Part shown: positions 1 to 8,500 of the stretch, piece by piece
How positions within the stretch are numbered: the stretch's first letter is position 1
Layout of the letters: each line of letters starts with the position of its first letter
From: Acidobacteriaceae bacterium
GTDB taxonomy: Bacteria > Acidobacteriota > Terriglobia > Terriglobales > Acidobacteriaceae
NCBI GenBank assembly: GCA_003168235.1
Contig: PMSZ01000191.1
Span: forward strand, 3,657 to 15,323
Length of the DNA stretch: 11,667 nt
Reading direction: 5' to 3'
The notes under the pieces: generated by a model
Database searches by the model: none
The model's input: only the letters and a program-made list of their open reading frames with translations
Told to the model about the DNA's origin: nothing
Translations under genes and position numbers: made by a program

Positions 1-105
1 CGCGGCGACAGTGTACTTTAGGCGTTCCGAATTTCGAAGCACTGAAGCACTGGATTTCGAGGCACCGATTTTCGCATCAAAGATCGGCATCCAGACACCA
101 GGTTT

Positions 106-111
106 CGGAGG
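106..111 (+). promoter_or_regulatory. Ribosome binding site of glnD
   Basis: CGGAGG lies 11 nt before the ATG at 123 and supports that start. An ATG at 112 is out of frame and almost touches this site, so it is not a credible competitor. The 122 bases before the gene show no convincing promoter. They contain an 8-bp tandem duplication (GAAGCACT at 36-43 and 44-51). Confidence 0.65.
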
Positions 112-122
112 ATGTCAGCGAG

Positions 123-2750
123 ATGACTGCCGTGGCCAGTGTCCGCAGCGAGATTCGGGAGCTCTATGCCCGCGAGTCCGCTGCTATCGAGCAGGAATTT
201 GCTGTCACCGGCGAAGGACGCGTGGCAGTCGCTCGGCGTGCGGCGCTGGTCGATTCCATTGTTCAGCGGCTGTGGAATGAAATCATGGTCGGCGCGCCCG
301 GAGCCGACGGTGAAAACTCAGATCTCGATCTTCCGCGAAATCTTGCGTTGGTGGCGACCGGCGGATTCGGCAGCGGCTACCTTTTCCCCTATTCCGATAT
401 CGATCTGCTGTTTCTGCACCGCGGCGGTGACGCTGAGAGTGAGTTCAAAGATCGCATTCGCAGTTTTTCGCAGGAGTTGTGGGACCTGCGGTTGAAGCTC
501 AGTCCGGTAACGCGAAGCCTCGCGGAATGCGAGAGGCTCGATCCGAACAACGTCGAGTTTGCCATTTCGCTGCTCGATTGCCGTTATCTCGCCGGCGATC
601 GCGCACTTTTTGCGCGGCTGCGTGAACATGCGGTTCCGCGTCTGGTGACGAAGGATTGCCAGGAACTGATCCAGAATCTAGCGGAGATCACACGCACGCG
701 TCACCACAAATTTGGCAATACGGTTTTTCACCTGGAACCGAACGTGAAAGATGGTCCCGGCGGGTTACGCGACTATAACGTGGCCAACTGGCTGGCGCTG
801 ATTTCCGCGATGGAGAAGCTGAAAGTTTGGCCCGACACGCGGTCTCTGTTGCCGGTGTCTTCGCGGCGGGCGTTGGAAGCGGCGCTGGATTTTCAAATGT
901 CGGTCCGTTGCTTTTTGCACTTTCGCCATGGCCGGCATGACAACACCCTCACCTGGGAGGCGCAGGACGAAGCAGCGGCGAGACAGATCGGCACCAGGAA
1001 CAATGACACGGAAATCACGAACGCGGCGGACTGGATGCGCGTCTATTTTGGACACGTGCGCAGCGTGCACCGCGTCTGCAATCAGTTGCTGGAGGAAATC
1101 CAGGCGGCGTGGTCGTCGTTATACCGCCAATTTCAAGGCTGGCGGTCGCGAGTGACCAGTGCCGATTTTTCAGTCGTCGATGGACTGATCTTTCTTCAGC
1201 AGCCTGGGGGGCTGCGCGATCCGGAAATGCTGTTGCGGCTTTTTCATTTCATGGCGGAGCATGACCTGAAACTGAGCACGACAACCGAATATAAAGTCGA
1301 ACAGGCGTTGCCCGCGCTCGCGGCTACACCTCCGCGCGGCGCGGAGCTGTGGCTCTACCTGCAAGAAACGCTGGTGCAGCCCCATGCCGCAGATGCCCTG
1401 CGCGCTATGAACGCGCTCCGGTTGCTGACGCTCTTGCTGCCGGAGCTCAAGGGGATTGAGGCGTTGGTGGTGCGCGATTTCTACCATCGCTACACAGTTG
1501 ATGAACACTCTTTTCTGGCCATCGAAAATCTGCACCGTCTGAAGGAATCGAGGTCGGAGTGGGACCGGCGCTTCGCCGGCTTGCTGAGCGAACTGGAGCA
1601 GCCAGAACTGCTCTACCTGGCGCTGTTGCTGCATGATTCCGGCAAAGCCGTGCCCAGCGACAATCATATTGAGCTCAGCGTACAACTCACCGATAGCGCC
1701 ACGCAGCGGCTGGACCTCGATCCCGTGGACCGCGAGACGGTGCGTTATCTGGTGGCGAGCCATCTCGACATGTCGGCGGCAATGCGGCGCGACGTGTTTG
1801 ATCCCGCGAATGTGAAATTGTTCGCGGAAAAAGTTGGCATACCCGAACGGCTGAAAATGCAGTGCCTGATGACCTATGCCGACATCAAGGCCGTGAACCC
1901 GGAGGCCATGACGCCGTGGAAAGCCGATAGCCTTTGGCAGCTCTACATCGCTTGCGCGAATTACCTGAGCCGCAGCGCAGACGAGCGCCTGCACACAGGC
2001 AACGACAGTTCCAACCGCGACCACGTGCATTCGCTGGCTCGAGTGGCTGGAAGAAAGATCAACATTTTTCTGGAAGGATTGCCGCAGCGGTATTTGCGAA
2101 TTCACGGCGTGATGGACATCATGGCCCACGCTGAAATGGCCGCGCGGATCGCGCCGGACGGCGTCCAATTGGATTTAAAGCAGGTCCGTCATTGGTATGA
2201 GCTCACGCTGGTCACCGCCGACCGGCCCTTTCTGTTTGCGTCGATCTCGGGAGCGCTCGCTGCGTGGGGAATGAACATCGTAAAGGCAAATGCATTTTCG
2301 AATGCAGCGGGCATCGTGGTAGACACTTTCTACTTTACCGACCGCTTTAAAACGCTGGAGATGAACCTTCAAGAGTGGGAGCGGCTGAAGAAAAGCGTCG
2401 CGTCGATTGTCAAAGGAGACGCCGACCTGGCGCGGATGCTGCGGGACCGGATGAAATCGGAAAAAGCCGACGGCACGAAGGTCAAGATCGCGACGCAGAT
2501 TGAATTCGACGATAGCTGCTCCGCGCACAGCACGCTGCTGCAGGTTCTGACGCAGGATCGTCCCGGCCTGCTTTATCGCATGTGCTCGCTGGTTTCGAAA
2601 CATGAGTGCAATATAGAAATTGCACTGATCGAAACCGAGGGCCAGATGGCAATCGACGTTCTGTATCTGACCTCAGATGGCGCCAAGTTGAATGCGGATC
2701 GGCAGGCGGCGTTGGGCAAGGCGCTGCGAGACGAACTCGCAGCGAAATAA
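123..2750 (+). CDS. glnD: [Protein-PII] uridylyltransferase/uridylyl-removing enzyme GlnD
   Basis: Cytoplasmic bifunctional nitrogen sensor that adds UMP to PII when glutamine is low and removes it when glutamine is high. All four family domains are visible in order. The nucleotidyltransferase has GGFGSG...SDIDLL at residues 80-96, with metal-binding D92 and D94. The PII-uridylyltransferase linker has LEPNVKDGPGGLRDY at 204-218. The HD hydrolase runs from about 455 to 600, with H462, H504-D505, H547 and D587 in place. Two ACT domains for glutamine sensing start near W691 and H802. The length of 875 aa is close to the roughly 890 aa of E. coli GlnD, and no catalytic residue appears lost, so both activities are expected. 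No glnB, glnK, amtB or glnA is in the window. The gene converges on the VWA gene with only 21 bp between the stop codons. Confidence 0.96.
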   Translation: MTAVASVRSEIRELYARESAAIEQEFAVTGEGRVAVARRAALVDSIVQRLWNEIMVGAPGADGENSDLDLPRNLALVATGGFGSGYLFPYSDIDLLFLHRGGDAESEFKDRIRSFSQELWDLRLKLSPVTRSLAECERLDPNNVEFAISLLDCRYLAGDRALFARLREHAVPRLVTKDCQELIQNLAEITRTRHHKFGNTVFHLEPNVKDGPGGLRDYNVANWLALISAMEKLKVWPDTRSLLPVSSRRALEAALDFQMSVRCFLHFRHGRHDNTLTWEAQDEAAARQIGTRNNDTEITNAADWMRVYFGHVRSVHRVCNQLLEEIQAAWSSLYRQFQGWRSRVTSADFSVVDGLIFLQQPGGLRDPEMLLRLFHFMAEHDLKLSTTTEYKVEQALPALAATPPRGAELWLYLQETLVQPHAADALRAMNALRLLTLLLPELKGIEALVVRDFYHRYTVDEHSFLAIENLHRLKESRSEWDRRFAGLLSELEQPELLYLALLLHDSGKAVPSDNHIELSVQLTDSATQRLDLDPVDRETVRYLVASHLDMSAAMRRDVFDPANVKLFAEKVGIPERLKMQCLMTYADIKAVNPEAMTPWKADSLWQLYIACANYLSRSADERLHTGNDSSNRDHVHSLARVAGRKINIFLEGLPQRYLRIHGVMDIMAHAEMAARIAPDGVQLDLKQVRHWYELTLVTADRPFLFASISGALAAWGMNIVKANAFSNAAGIVVDTFYFTDRFKTLEMNLQEWERLKKSVASIVKGDADLARMLRDRMKSEKADGTKVKIATQIEFDDSCSAHSTLLQVLTQDRPGLLYRMCSLVSKHECNIEIALIETEGQMAIDVLYLTSDGAKLNADRQAALGKALRDELAAK

Positions 2751-2771
2751 TATTCATTCCCGCAAATGGAG

Positions 2772-3965
2772 TTATTGCTGGTCTGCGTAGTATCCGTCTC
2801 TGGTCTGCGCAGTCGTGTCTTTGCGTTTCACTGCCAGCGTAATGCGGTGATAGCCGGTTGACGTGCTGTCTTTATCGGGCGTGTAGCCCATGCTGTACTG
2901 GGCTCGCAACTCTTCGACAATGCTGCCGTAGACGTCGCCGACCGTTTCTTTCTTAGAGACTTCGAAAAAACGCCCACCGGTTTCCTTCGAAATCCGCTGA
3001 AGATTTTTCTTACCCTCGCCATGCGGGGCCTCGTCAGGTCGCTGACTTCCGCGACCACCTCGGCCACCGCCGCCGCCGGGGTATCCACCGCCAGGGGGCC
3101 AACCGCTTCCACCGCCTGGCCAACCGCCACCGCTGCGGCCCGGACCGCCCGCATGACGCTGGTTGTCTTCGTGGCGAGGCTCGGCGAAATAAATGGAATA
3201 CACCACCGTGTCGGAACGTTGCGCGGCCTCGATCGCGCCGTCGAGAAAAGTCTTGCTGCCGTGGTCGACGCCATCCGATAACAAGATCACGACCTTGCGA
3301 CCCGGCTGCTTCTTCAGGAGTTCATTCGAGGCGAGAAAAACGGCATCATAAAGCTGTTTGCCGCTGCGAGGCGAGTCTGACGCAGAAGGCGAATTTGAGG
3401 GATCGTTGGGGTCGTTTGACCGGTCGCGCTCTCCGGGAGACGTAAGCAGATCCAGCGCTGCTTGTAGCTTCGGGCGATCCGGGGTCAAGTCCTGCAGAAG
3501 CTCTACTTCCCGGTCGAAGTGAATGAGAAAACCCTTGTCCTTCGGCTGCGCCATCATCTGGTCGAGAAAGCTGCGGCTTGCTTTGCGCTCTGCGTCGAGG
3601 ACGGCGGCTTGGCTACGGCTGGTATCGACGAGCAGACCCAGGGTGAGCGGGAGGTTCGTTTCCTGCGCAAAGTATTTGATGGTCTGCGGACGACCGTCTT
3701 CCTGCAGTGTGAAATCGTCTTTGGTAAGGTCGTGGACGATCTTGCCATGTTTGTCACGAACGATGACGGGCAAAGTAACGACTTTGACCGTAGGCCCAAG
3801 CAGCACTGCGGAATCCTGAGCCGGCGGCATTTGCGCAGGCGGTGTCGTCGCAGGTGTCGTTTGTCCGGCGATCAGGGAAGACATAACACCCAACATCAAC
3901 GCAATCAGCGAAGCCGCGCCGATCACCCTCCACCAATTCAAACTCATCGTTTCTTTCTTTGACAC
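2772..3965 (-). CDS. VWFA-domain protein of the acidobacterial type, exported
   Basis: Matches the VWFA-related family common in Acidobacteriota; its molecular role is unknown to me. Numbering is from the GTG at 3965. A hydrophobic segment at about 14-34 is a signal peptide or membrane anchor, followed by a Pro/Thr/Ala-rich stretch. An N-terminal beta module (VKVVTLPVIVRDKHG, 60-74, then LTKDDFTLQEDGRPQ) leads into the VWA fold. The MIDAS metal site is DTSRS (114-118), and SDGVD (230-234) is the strand-4 aspartate motif. A Gly/Pro/Arg-rich insertion fills 273-306. The C-terminus resumes with ISKETGGRFFEVS and ends YYADQQ. The start is uncertain: GTG 3965 gives an extra SKKET, while ATG at 3947 (MSLNWWRV) is just as good for a signal peptide, and neither has a clear Shine-Dalgarno. 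It is divergent from the two exported genes to its right, which suggests a shared envelope role; that is inference. Confidence 0.88.
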   Translation of the reverse strand: MSKKETMSLNWWRVIGAASLIALMLGVMSSLIAGQTTPATTPPAQMPPAQDSAVLLGPTVKVVTLPVIVRDKHGKIVHDLTKDDFTLQEDGRPQTIKYFAQETNLPLTLGLLVDTSRSQAAVLDAERKASRSFLDQMMAQPKDKGFLIHFDREVELLQDLTPDRPKLQAALDLLTSPGERDRSNDPNDPSNSPSASDSPRSGKQLYDAVFLASNELLKKQPGRKVVILLSDGVDHGSKTFLDGAIEAAQRSDTVVYSIYFAEPRHEDNQRHAGGPGRSGGGWPGGGSGWPPGGGYPGGGGGRGGRGSQRPDEAPHGEGKKNLQRISKETGGRFFEVSKKETVGDVYGSIVEELRAQYSMGYTPDKDSTSTGYHRITLAVKRKDTTAQTRDGYYADQQ

Positions 3966-4027
3966 GGATCGGATTGATTCATACGTGCATGTGTCTTTCG
4001 AATGTGCTTCGTTATCGCATCCGAATC

Positions 4028-4041
4028 TTCAGCGCGCTGAA
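4028..4041. promoter_or_regulatory. Perfect 14-bp palindrome, possible operator
   Basis: TTCAGCGCGCTGAA equals its own reverse complement over all 14 bases. It lies 63 bp upstream of the GTG start of the VWA gene. On the minus strand a weak -35-like TTGTGC (4050-4045) sits just upstream, but the hexamer 17 nt further on (GATTCG) is a poor -10. Symmetry and placement suit a dimeric repressor site. About one such palindrome is expected by chance per 16 kb, so this is suggestive only. Confidence 0.3.
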
Positions 4042-4119
4042 TTTGCACAACAAAACAGAATACACGGCCATGATCGCACCTGCCCAAGTAGGAAAGGCGA
4101 TGCTGACGCGGTAAAGAAG

Positions 4120-4189
4120 GCTTGCCGGGACCGACCGGTCTTGCGTTTCCGGACCGGACTTCGCAGTCGGCATGGGCATCCAGGCAAGC
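4120..4189. other. Potential 20-bp bulged stem-loop (structured RNA or leader candidate)
   Basis: The 5' arm 4120-4140 pairs almost without a break. Bases 4120-4126 pair with 4183-4189, then a G-A mismatch (4127/4182), 4128-4130 pair with 4179-4181, 4131-4135 with 4166-4170, and 4136-4140 with 4152-4156. That makes 20 base pairs closing an 11-nt loop (4141-4151). The 3' arm carries two bulges, 4157-4165 and 4171-4178. On the plus strand it would sit 133 nt before the DUF5666-repeat gene. On the minus strand it would be followed by the short T-rich tract TTCTTT and sit in the leader of the VWA gene. It matches no riboswitch consensus I could recall. Orientation and transcription are unknown. 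Confidence 0.35.
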
Positions 4190-4322
4190 ATTATTTGAAT
4201 CCTGATAACTGGATGCGCTTCGCGGAGTTGCAGTTGCCAATACCCCTGTAAACGACGGGTCAATGCAGGTAAAACTTCGTAAAGGCCCGACGACGCGCAA
4301 TCGACGATGCTAAAGTTAGAAG

Positions 4323-5537
4323 ATGCAATGTTTACGGCGAACCGGCACCCAAGTGCGCCTCCGTATGACGTTCCTAATCACGGCAGGGGCCGCTTTGGTG
4401 TTTGCGGCGCTTCAGGTTTGCGCCCAAGATAAACCGGCCAGCAGTTCGACCGGCCAGCAAATCGCCAAGGCCCTGGGAACGATCAAGAGCATGCAGGCAG
4501 ATTCGATCACGGTCACCGGATCTGGCGGTGACATCGCTGCGAAGCTGAGCCCGGCGACAAAGATTCTGAGCGTAGCACCGGGAGCAAAAGACTTGAAGAG
4601 CGCGGTTCCTCTGCAGCCCAAGGACTTGAAAATTGGCGACTCTGTGCGGGTCCGAGGATACGGCGACGGCGCGGGTATTAATGCGCTCGAAGTGATTGTA
4701 TTTAAGCAGGCCGAAATGGCCGCCAAGCAACAGCACGACCGCGAAGATTGGCAGAAGCGGGGTGTCGCTGGACCAGTTACCGCCGTGGACATTGCAACTG
4801 GCACCATCACGATTTCTTCGGGCGGACTAGGCCCCAAGCGAAGCATCGTCATTCATGTTGGCAAGGATACGATTCTGCGGCGCTACGCGCCGGGCTCGGC
4901 GAACTTCGATAGCGCCACGCCAGCTCCCTTTAATCAGATCAAGGTGGGAGATCAATTAAACGCCCGCGGAACGCGGAGTTCCGACGGCAGCGAAATAAGC
5001 GCCGAGGAAGTTGTTTCCGGGACCTTTGACTATATCGAGGGGACGATCAAGAGCGTTGATGCCGCGAATAACACGATGACGGTGCAAGATCCTGTGCGCA
5101 AGAGCGCGGTGGTGGTAAAGATGTCGCCCGACTCGCTCATGAAGAAACTGCCGCCGGAAATGGCACAACGAATAGCTATGCAGCTGAAGGGTTCCGCCGG
5201 CGGCGAAGATAAACCGGCGGCCAATGGCCAAGCCCAGGCTACTTCCGGACATGAAGGGACGGGCGCAAGCGCAAGCGGAGGACAACATAGACAAGGCGCC
5301 CCAGATTTTCAGCACATACTGAGCAGCTTGCCGAATAGCACTCTGGCAGACCTGCAGAAAGACGATGCCGTGATGATTGTCGCAGCCGCCAGCGGCGATT
5401 CGGGTCCGCTAACCGCGATCAAGGTGCTCGCGGGCGTAGATGTCATCCTGAGGGCGGCGCCGAACCGAAGCGCATCGTCGTTGCTCTCGTCGTGGTCGCT
5501 CAGTGCATCTGGCGGAGAAGGTGACGCTGCGCAGTAG
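4323..5537 (+). CDS. Exported protein with three DUF5666-like repeats
   Basis: No specific function is recognised. A hydrophobic core at about 16-31 ending in CAQ (33-35) gives a signal peptide, so the protein should be periplasmic or surface-exposed. Three related beta-rich units follow: 52-127 (GTIKSMQADSITV ... LKIGDSVRVRG), 150-231 (GPVTAVDIATGTITI ... IKVGDQLNARG) and 240-371 (GTIKSVDAANNTMTV ... LQKDDAVMIVA). Each has a 'GxIxxVdxxxxxIxV' opening and a 'lkxGDxvxxrG'-like close, as in the small OB-like DUF5666 fold. The third is split by an insertion rich in Gly, Ala, Ser and Gln (about 289-325). The start is uncertain: ATG 4323, GTG 4353 (VRLRMTFLI, basic then hydrophobic) and ATG 4365 are all in frame, and no good ribosome site separates them. 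The TAG stop overlaps the GTG of the next gene by one base, so the two are probably co-translated. Confidence 0.82.
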   Translation: MQCLRRTGTQVRLRMTFLITAGAALVFAALQVCAQDKPASSSTGQQIAKALGTIKSMQADSITVTGSGGDIAAKLSPATKILSVAPGAKDLKSAVPLQPKDLKIGDSVRVRGYGDGAGINALEVIVFKQAEMAAKQQHDREDWQKRGVAGPVTAVDIATGTITISSGGLGPKRSIVIHVGKDTILRRYAPGSANFDSATPAPFNQIKVGDQLNARGTRSSDGSEISAEEVVSGTFDYIEGTIKSVDAANNTMTVQDPVRKSAVVVKMSPDSLMKKLPPEMAQRIAMQLKGSAGGEDKPAANGQAQATSGHEGTGASASGGQHRQGAPDFQHILSSLPNSTLADLQKDDAVMIVAAASGDSGPLTAIKVLAGVDVILRAAPNRSASSLLSSWSLSASGGEGDAAQ

Positions 5538-8500
5538 TGAAAATCCCAAATCCATCTGATCTGCCTGGAAGGAAAAGGTATACGTTGAAGCATTTATCAG
5601 TCTTCATTGCGGGAAGCCTTACTCTGGCCATTCTTATTTCGGCGGCTCTGGCCGCGCCAGCATCGGCGCAATCAGCACAATCGCCAGCCCATGCGTCCGC
5701 TTCAACCTCGGCTGCGACAGGAACGTTGCACGGGCAGGTCACGGACCCTTCGGGAGCGGTGGTAGCAAATGCCGCCGTTGGCGTTCTCGTGTCAGGAGGA
5801 CAAACTCATTCGGCCACAACCAGCAAGACCGGCAGTTACGAAATCGGAAATCTGCCGCCCGGCAACTACACGGTCACTGCCAACGCCCAGGGATTCGCTG
5901 TCTTTATTCAGAACGACGTCAACGTAGCCGCTGGCCAGGTCGCGCAATTTAACATCGCGCTTGAAATCAACGTGCAGCAGGAAAAGGTAAACGTCCAGGC
6001 AGAAGGTCCCACGCTCGACGTCAACCCTGCGAATAACGCGAGCGCAATTGTGATGACTGGCAAAGATCTGGACGCGCTGCCCGACGATCCTGACGAGCTG
6101 CAGGCGGATCTGGAAGCGCTGGCCGGACCTTCAGCCGGTCCTAATGGCGGGCAGCTTTACATCGATGGATTTACCGCCGGGCAGCTGCCGCCAAAGTCGT
6201 CGATCCGTGAGATTCGTATTAACCAGAACCCGTTTTCGGCGGAATACGACAAGCTGGGCTATGGAAGAATCGAAATTTTCACCAAGCCGGGCACCGACAA
6301 GTTGCATGGACAGTTCTCAATCGTAGGCAACGACTCGGCGTTCAACACGCGCAATCCCTTTCTCGGCGACGCTCCGCAGGCTTCGTATGACTCCGTTATC
6401 TATCAGGGAAATGTAGGCGGCCCCATCAACAAAAAGACTTCGTTCTTTGTCGACGCGCAGAGGCGCAATATCGACGAGATCGCCGTTGTTGATGCGCCAA
6501 TCGGGATTTCGAGCGGGGGCGAGGAAATTACTGATAACGCCAGCGTGCCCAATCCACGCACGCGTACCAACATCGGCCCGCGTATCGATTATCAGGTTAG
6601 CCCGAACAATACGCTGACCACGCGATATCAGTACTACCGTGACACGTGGCAGAACGATGGAGTCGGCGGGTTCGTGTTACCGGAAGCTGGCTACGACACA
6701 ACTTCCACCGAACACACGGTGCAGATCACGGATACGCAAGTCATAGGCACGAAGGTGATCAATGAGTCGCACTTTCAATATCTGCGCGACAACAGCAACC
6801 AGAATCCGGTAAGCAATCCTTTGATTACGCTGCCCCCCGGGTTCACCACGGACGCCGCAATCAACGTGCTTGGAGGATTCACCGGAGGACGCTCCAGCGC
6901 GGGCTCGCAGGTTGACCATCAGGATCACTACGAACTGCAGAACTACACTTCGATCGCGCAGGGCAATCACTTCGTGAAATTTGGAGGCCGTCTACGGGGG
7001 GTCCACGAAGTTAACACCTCGAGCGCGGGATTTAACGGTGTCTTTTCGTTCCCGAGCCTGACAGCGTACCAGGATGCCTATAACGCTCTGGCGGCAGGCG
7101 CAACCCAGACAGCGGGACCGAGCCAATTTACGCTCGACGCAACGGAGAGCGGTGTAGTTCCCACCGTTCCGGTCACGGTGGTCGATGCCGGATTGTACGT
7201 ACAGGATGACTGGAAGGTGCGCCCGAACATTACGCTCAGCGGCGGGCTGCGCTTTGAAACGCAAAATGCCATCCACGACCACGGGGACTGGGCGCCAAGG
7301 TTGAGTTTTGCGTGGGGACTCGGTGGTGGCGGAAAGAACGCCCCGAAGACCGTGCTGCGCGGCGGTTTTGGACTGTTCTACGACCGGTTTACCCAGAACC
7401 TGGTTTTGAATGCGGACCGTTTGAACGGCATAACCCAGCAGCAGTATGCTGTGTCGTGTCAGCCAGCGCCGTGCTCGAATATCGATTTTTTTCCGAACGT
7501 ACAGCTGCCCCCAGCATCAACTTCACCGATCTACAGCATCGACTCCCATTTGCATGCGCCTTACATCATGCAAACGGCATTTAGCATGGAGCGACAGGTC
7601 ACAAAGATTGCCAACCTTACGCTTACGTATCTGAACGCGCGTGGCGTGCACCAGTTGATGTCGATTGATATCAATGCGCCTCTACCTGGCACACCGAACT
7701 CGGTGGGCGGTCCGCGCCCAAATCCGAATGCGGGCGACATCTACCAGTATTCTTCCGCTGGTGTTTTCCGGCAGAACCAGCTGATCGCGAATTTCAACGT
7801 GCGAGCGGGGGCAAAGCTTTCCCTGTTCGGTTACTACGCGTTGAACTTCGCCAATAGCGACCCTATCGGCTCTTCGAATAACGGATCGTTCAGCAACAAT
7901 TTTCCATCGGACCAGTACGACGTGAAACTGGACTACGGGCGAGCGTCGTTTGCTACGCGGGACCGACTGTTTTTCGGCGGCACGATCGGACTGCCGCGCG
8001 GGTTCCGACTGAGTCCGTTTATGATTTTCAATTCCGGCACACCGTACAACGTCACCACCGGGCAGGATTTGGCGGGCGATCTACAGTTCAACGTGCGTCC
8101 GGCATTCGCCACCGCGAGTTCCCCAGCTTGTACATTTCCCACTCCCGCAGCCTGCCGCTACACGGTTCCGTCCGGTCCGTACACGCAGATTCCTATCAAC
8201 TATCTGACGGGGCCGGACAACTTCACGCTGAATTTGCGGCTGGCGAAAAGCTTCGGCTTCGGGCCGGATGTGGGCGGGAGCGCGGGTGCTGCTGCAGGCG
8301 GCGGTTCTCGCGGAGGCGGCGGTCCGCGTGGCGGCGGCGCCGGGGTCGGCTTTGGGGGACGAGGAGGGCCCGGCGGATTCGGCGGTCCGGCAACGACCAA
8401 ACGCTATAACCTGACCTTCAGCGTTAATGCCAGAAACGTCCTGAACAAGGTGAACGACGCGACTCCCGTAGGAGTCATCAGCTCGCAGGATTTCGGAAAG

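Larger units (their letters stand above)
3966..4322. other. Divergent intergenic region, 357 bp
   Basis: This gap separates the start of the VWA gene (-) from the start of the DUF5666-repeat gene (+), so promoters for both should lie here. I saw no convincing -35/-10 pair on either strand. It holds a perfect 14-bp palindrome (4028-4041) and a 70-nt potential stem-loop (4120-4189), listed separately. Open frames of 83-118 codons cross it on the minus strand, but they resemble no family I know, lack good ribosome sites and run over the structured element, so I treat it as non-coding. Confidence 0.7.

Noticed and set aside
60..76. Sigma-54-like promoter before glnD (AGGCAC ... TTCGCA)
   Set aside because: The GG and GC elements are 11 nt apart; sigma-54 promoters need 10, and the TTGC half is also imperfect.
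11..280. Open frame of 89 codons overlapping the start of glnD
   Set aside because: It runs in another frame through the strongly supported glnD coding region, has no ribosome site and resembles no family.
1170..2168. Long 332-codon minus-strand frame inside glnD
   Set aside because: Shadow of glnD: rich in His, Arg and Gln as expected of antisense reading of GC-rich codons, with no family resemblance.
2778..2809. 10-bp direct repeat CTGGTCTGCG at 2778-2787 and 2800-2809
   Set aside because: Both copies are in the last codons of the VWA gene in different frames; too short and isolated to suggest a function.
3519..3962. 147-codon plus-strand frame opposite the VWA gene
   Set aside because: Antisense shadow of the VWA coding region with no start signal or family match.
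4045..4189. Possible cyclic-di-GMP (GEMM) riboswitch on the minus strand, prompted by an ACGCAAGACC stretch
   Set aside because: The partner motif GGCAAACC and the tetraloop-receptor arrangement are absent.
4012..4263. 83-codon minus-strand frame in the divergent region
   Set aside because: No ribosome site, no recognisable domain, and it crosses the long stem-loop; best read as chance in non-coding DNA.
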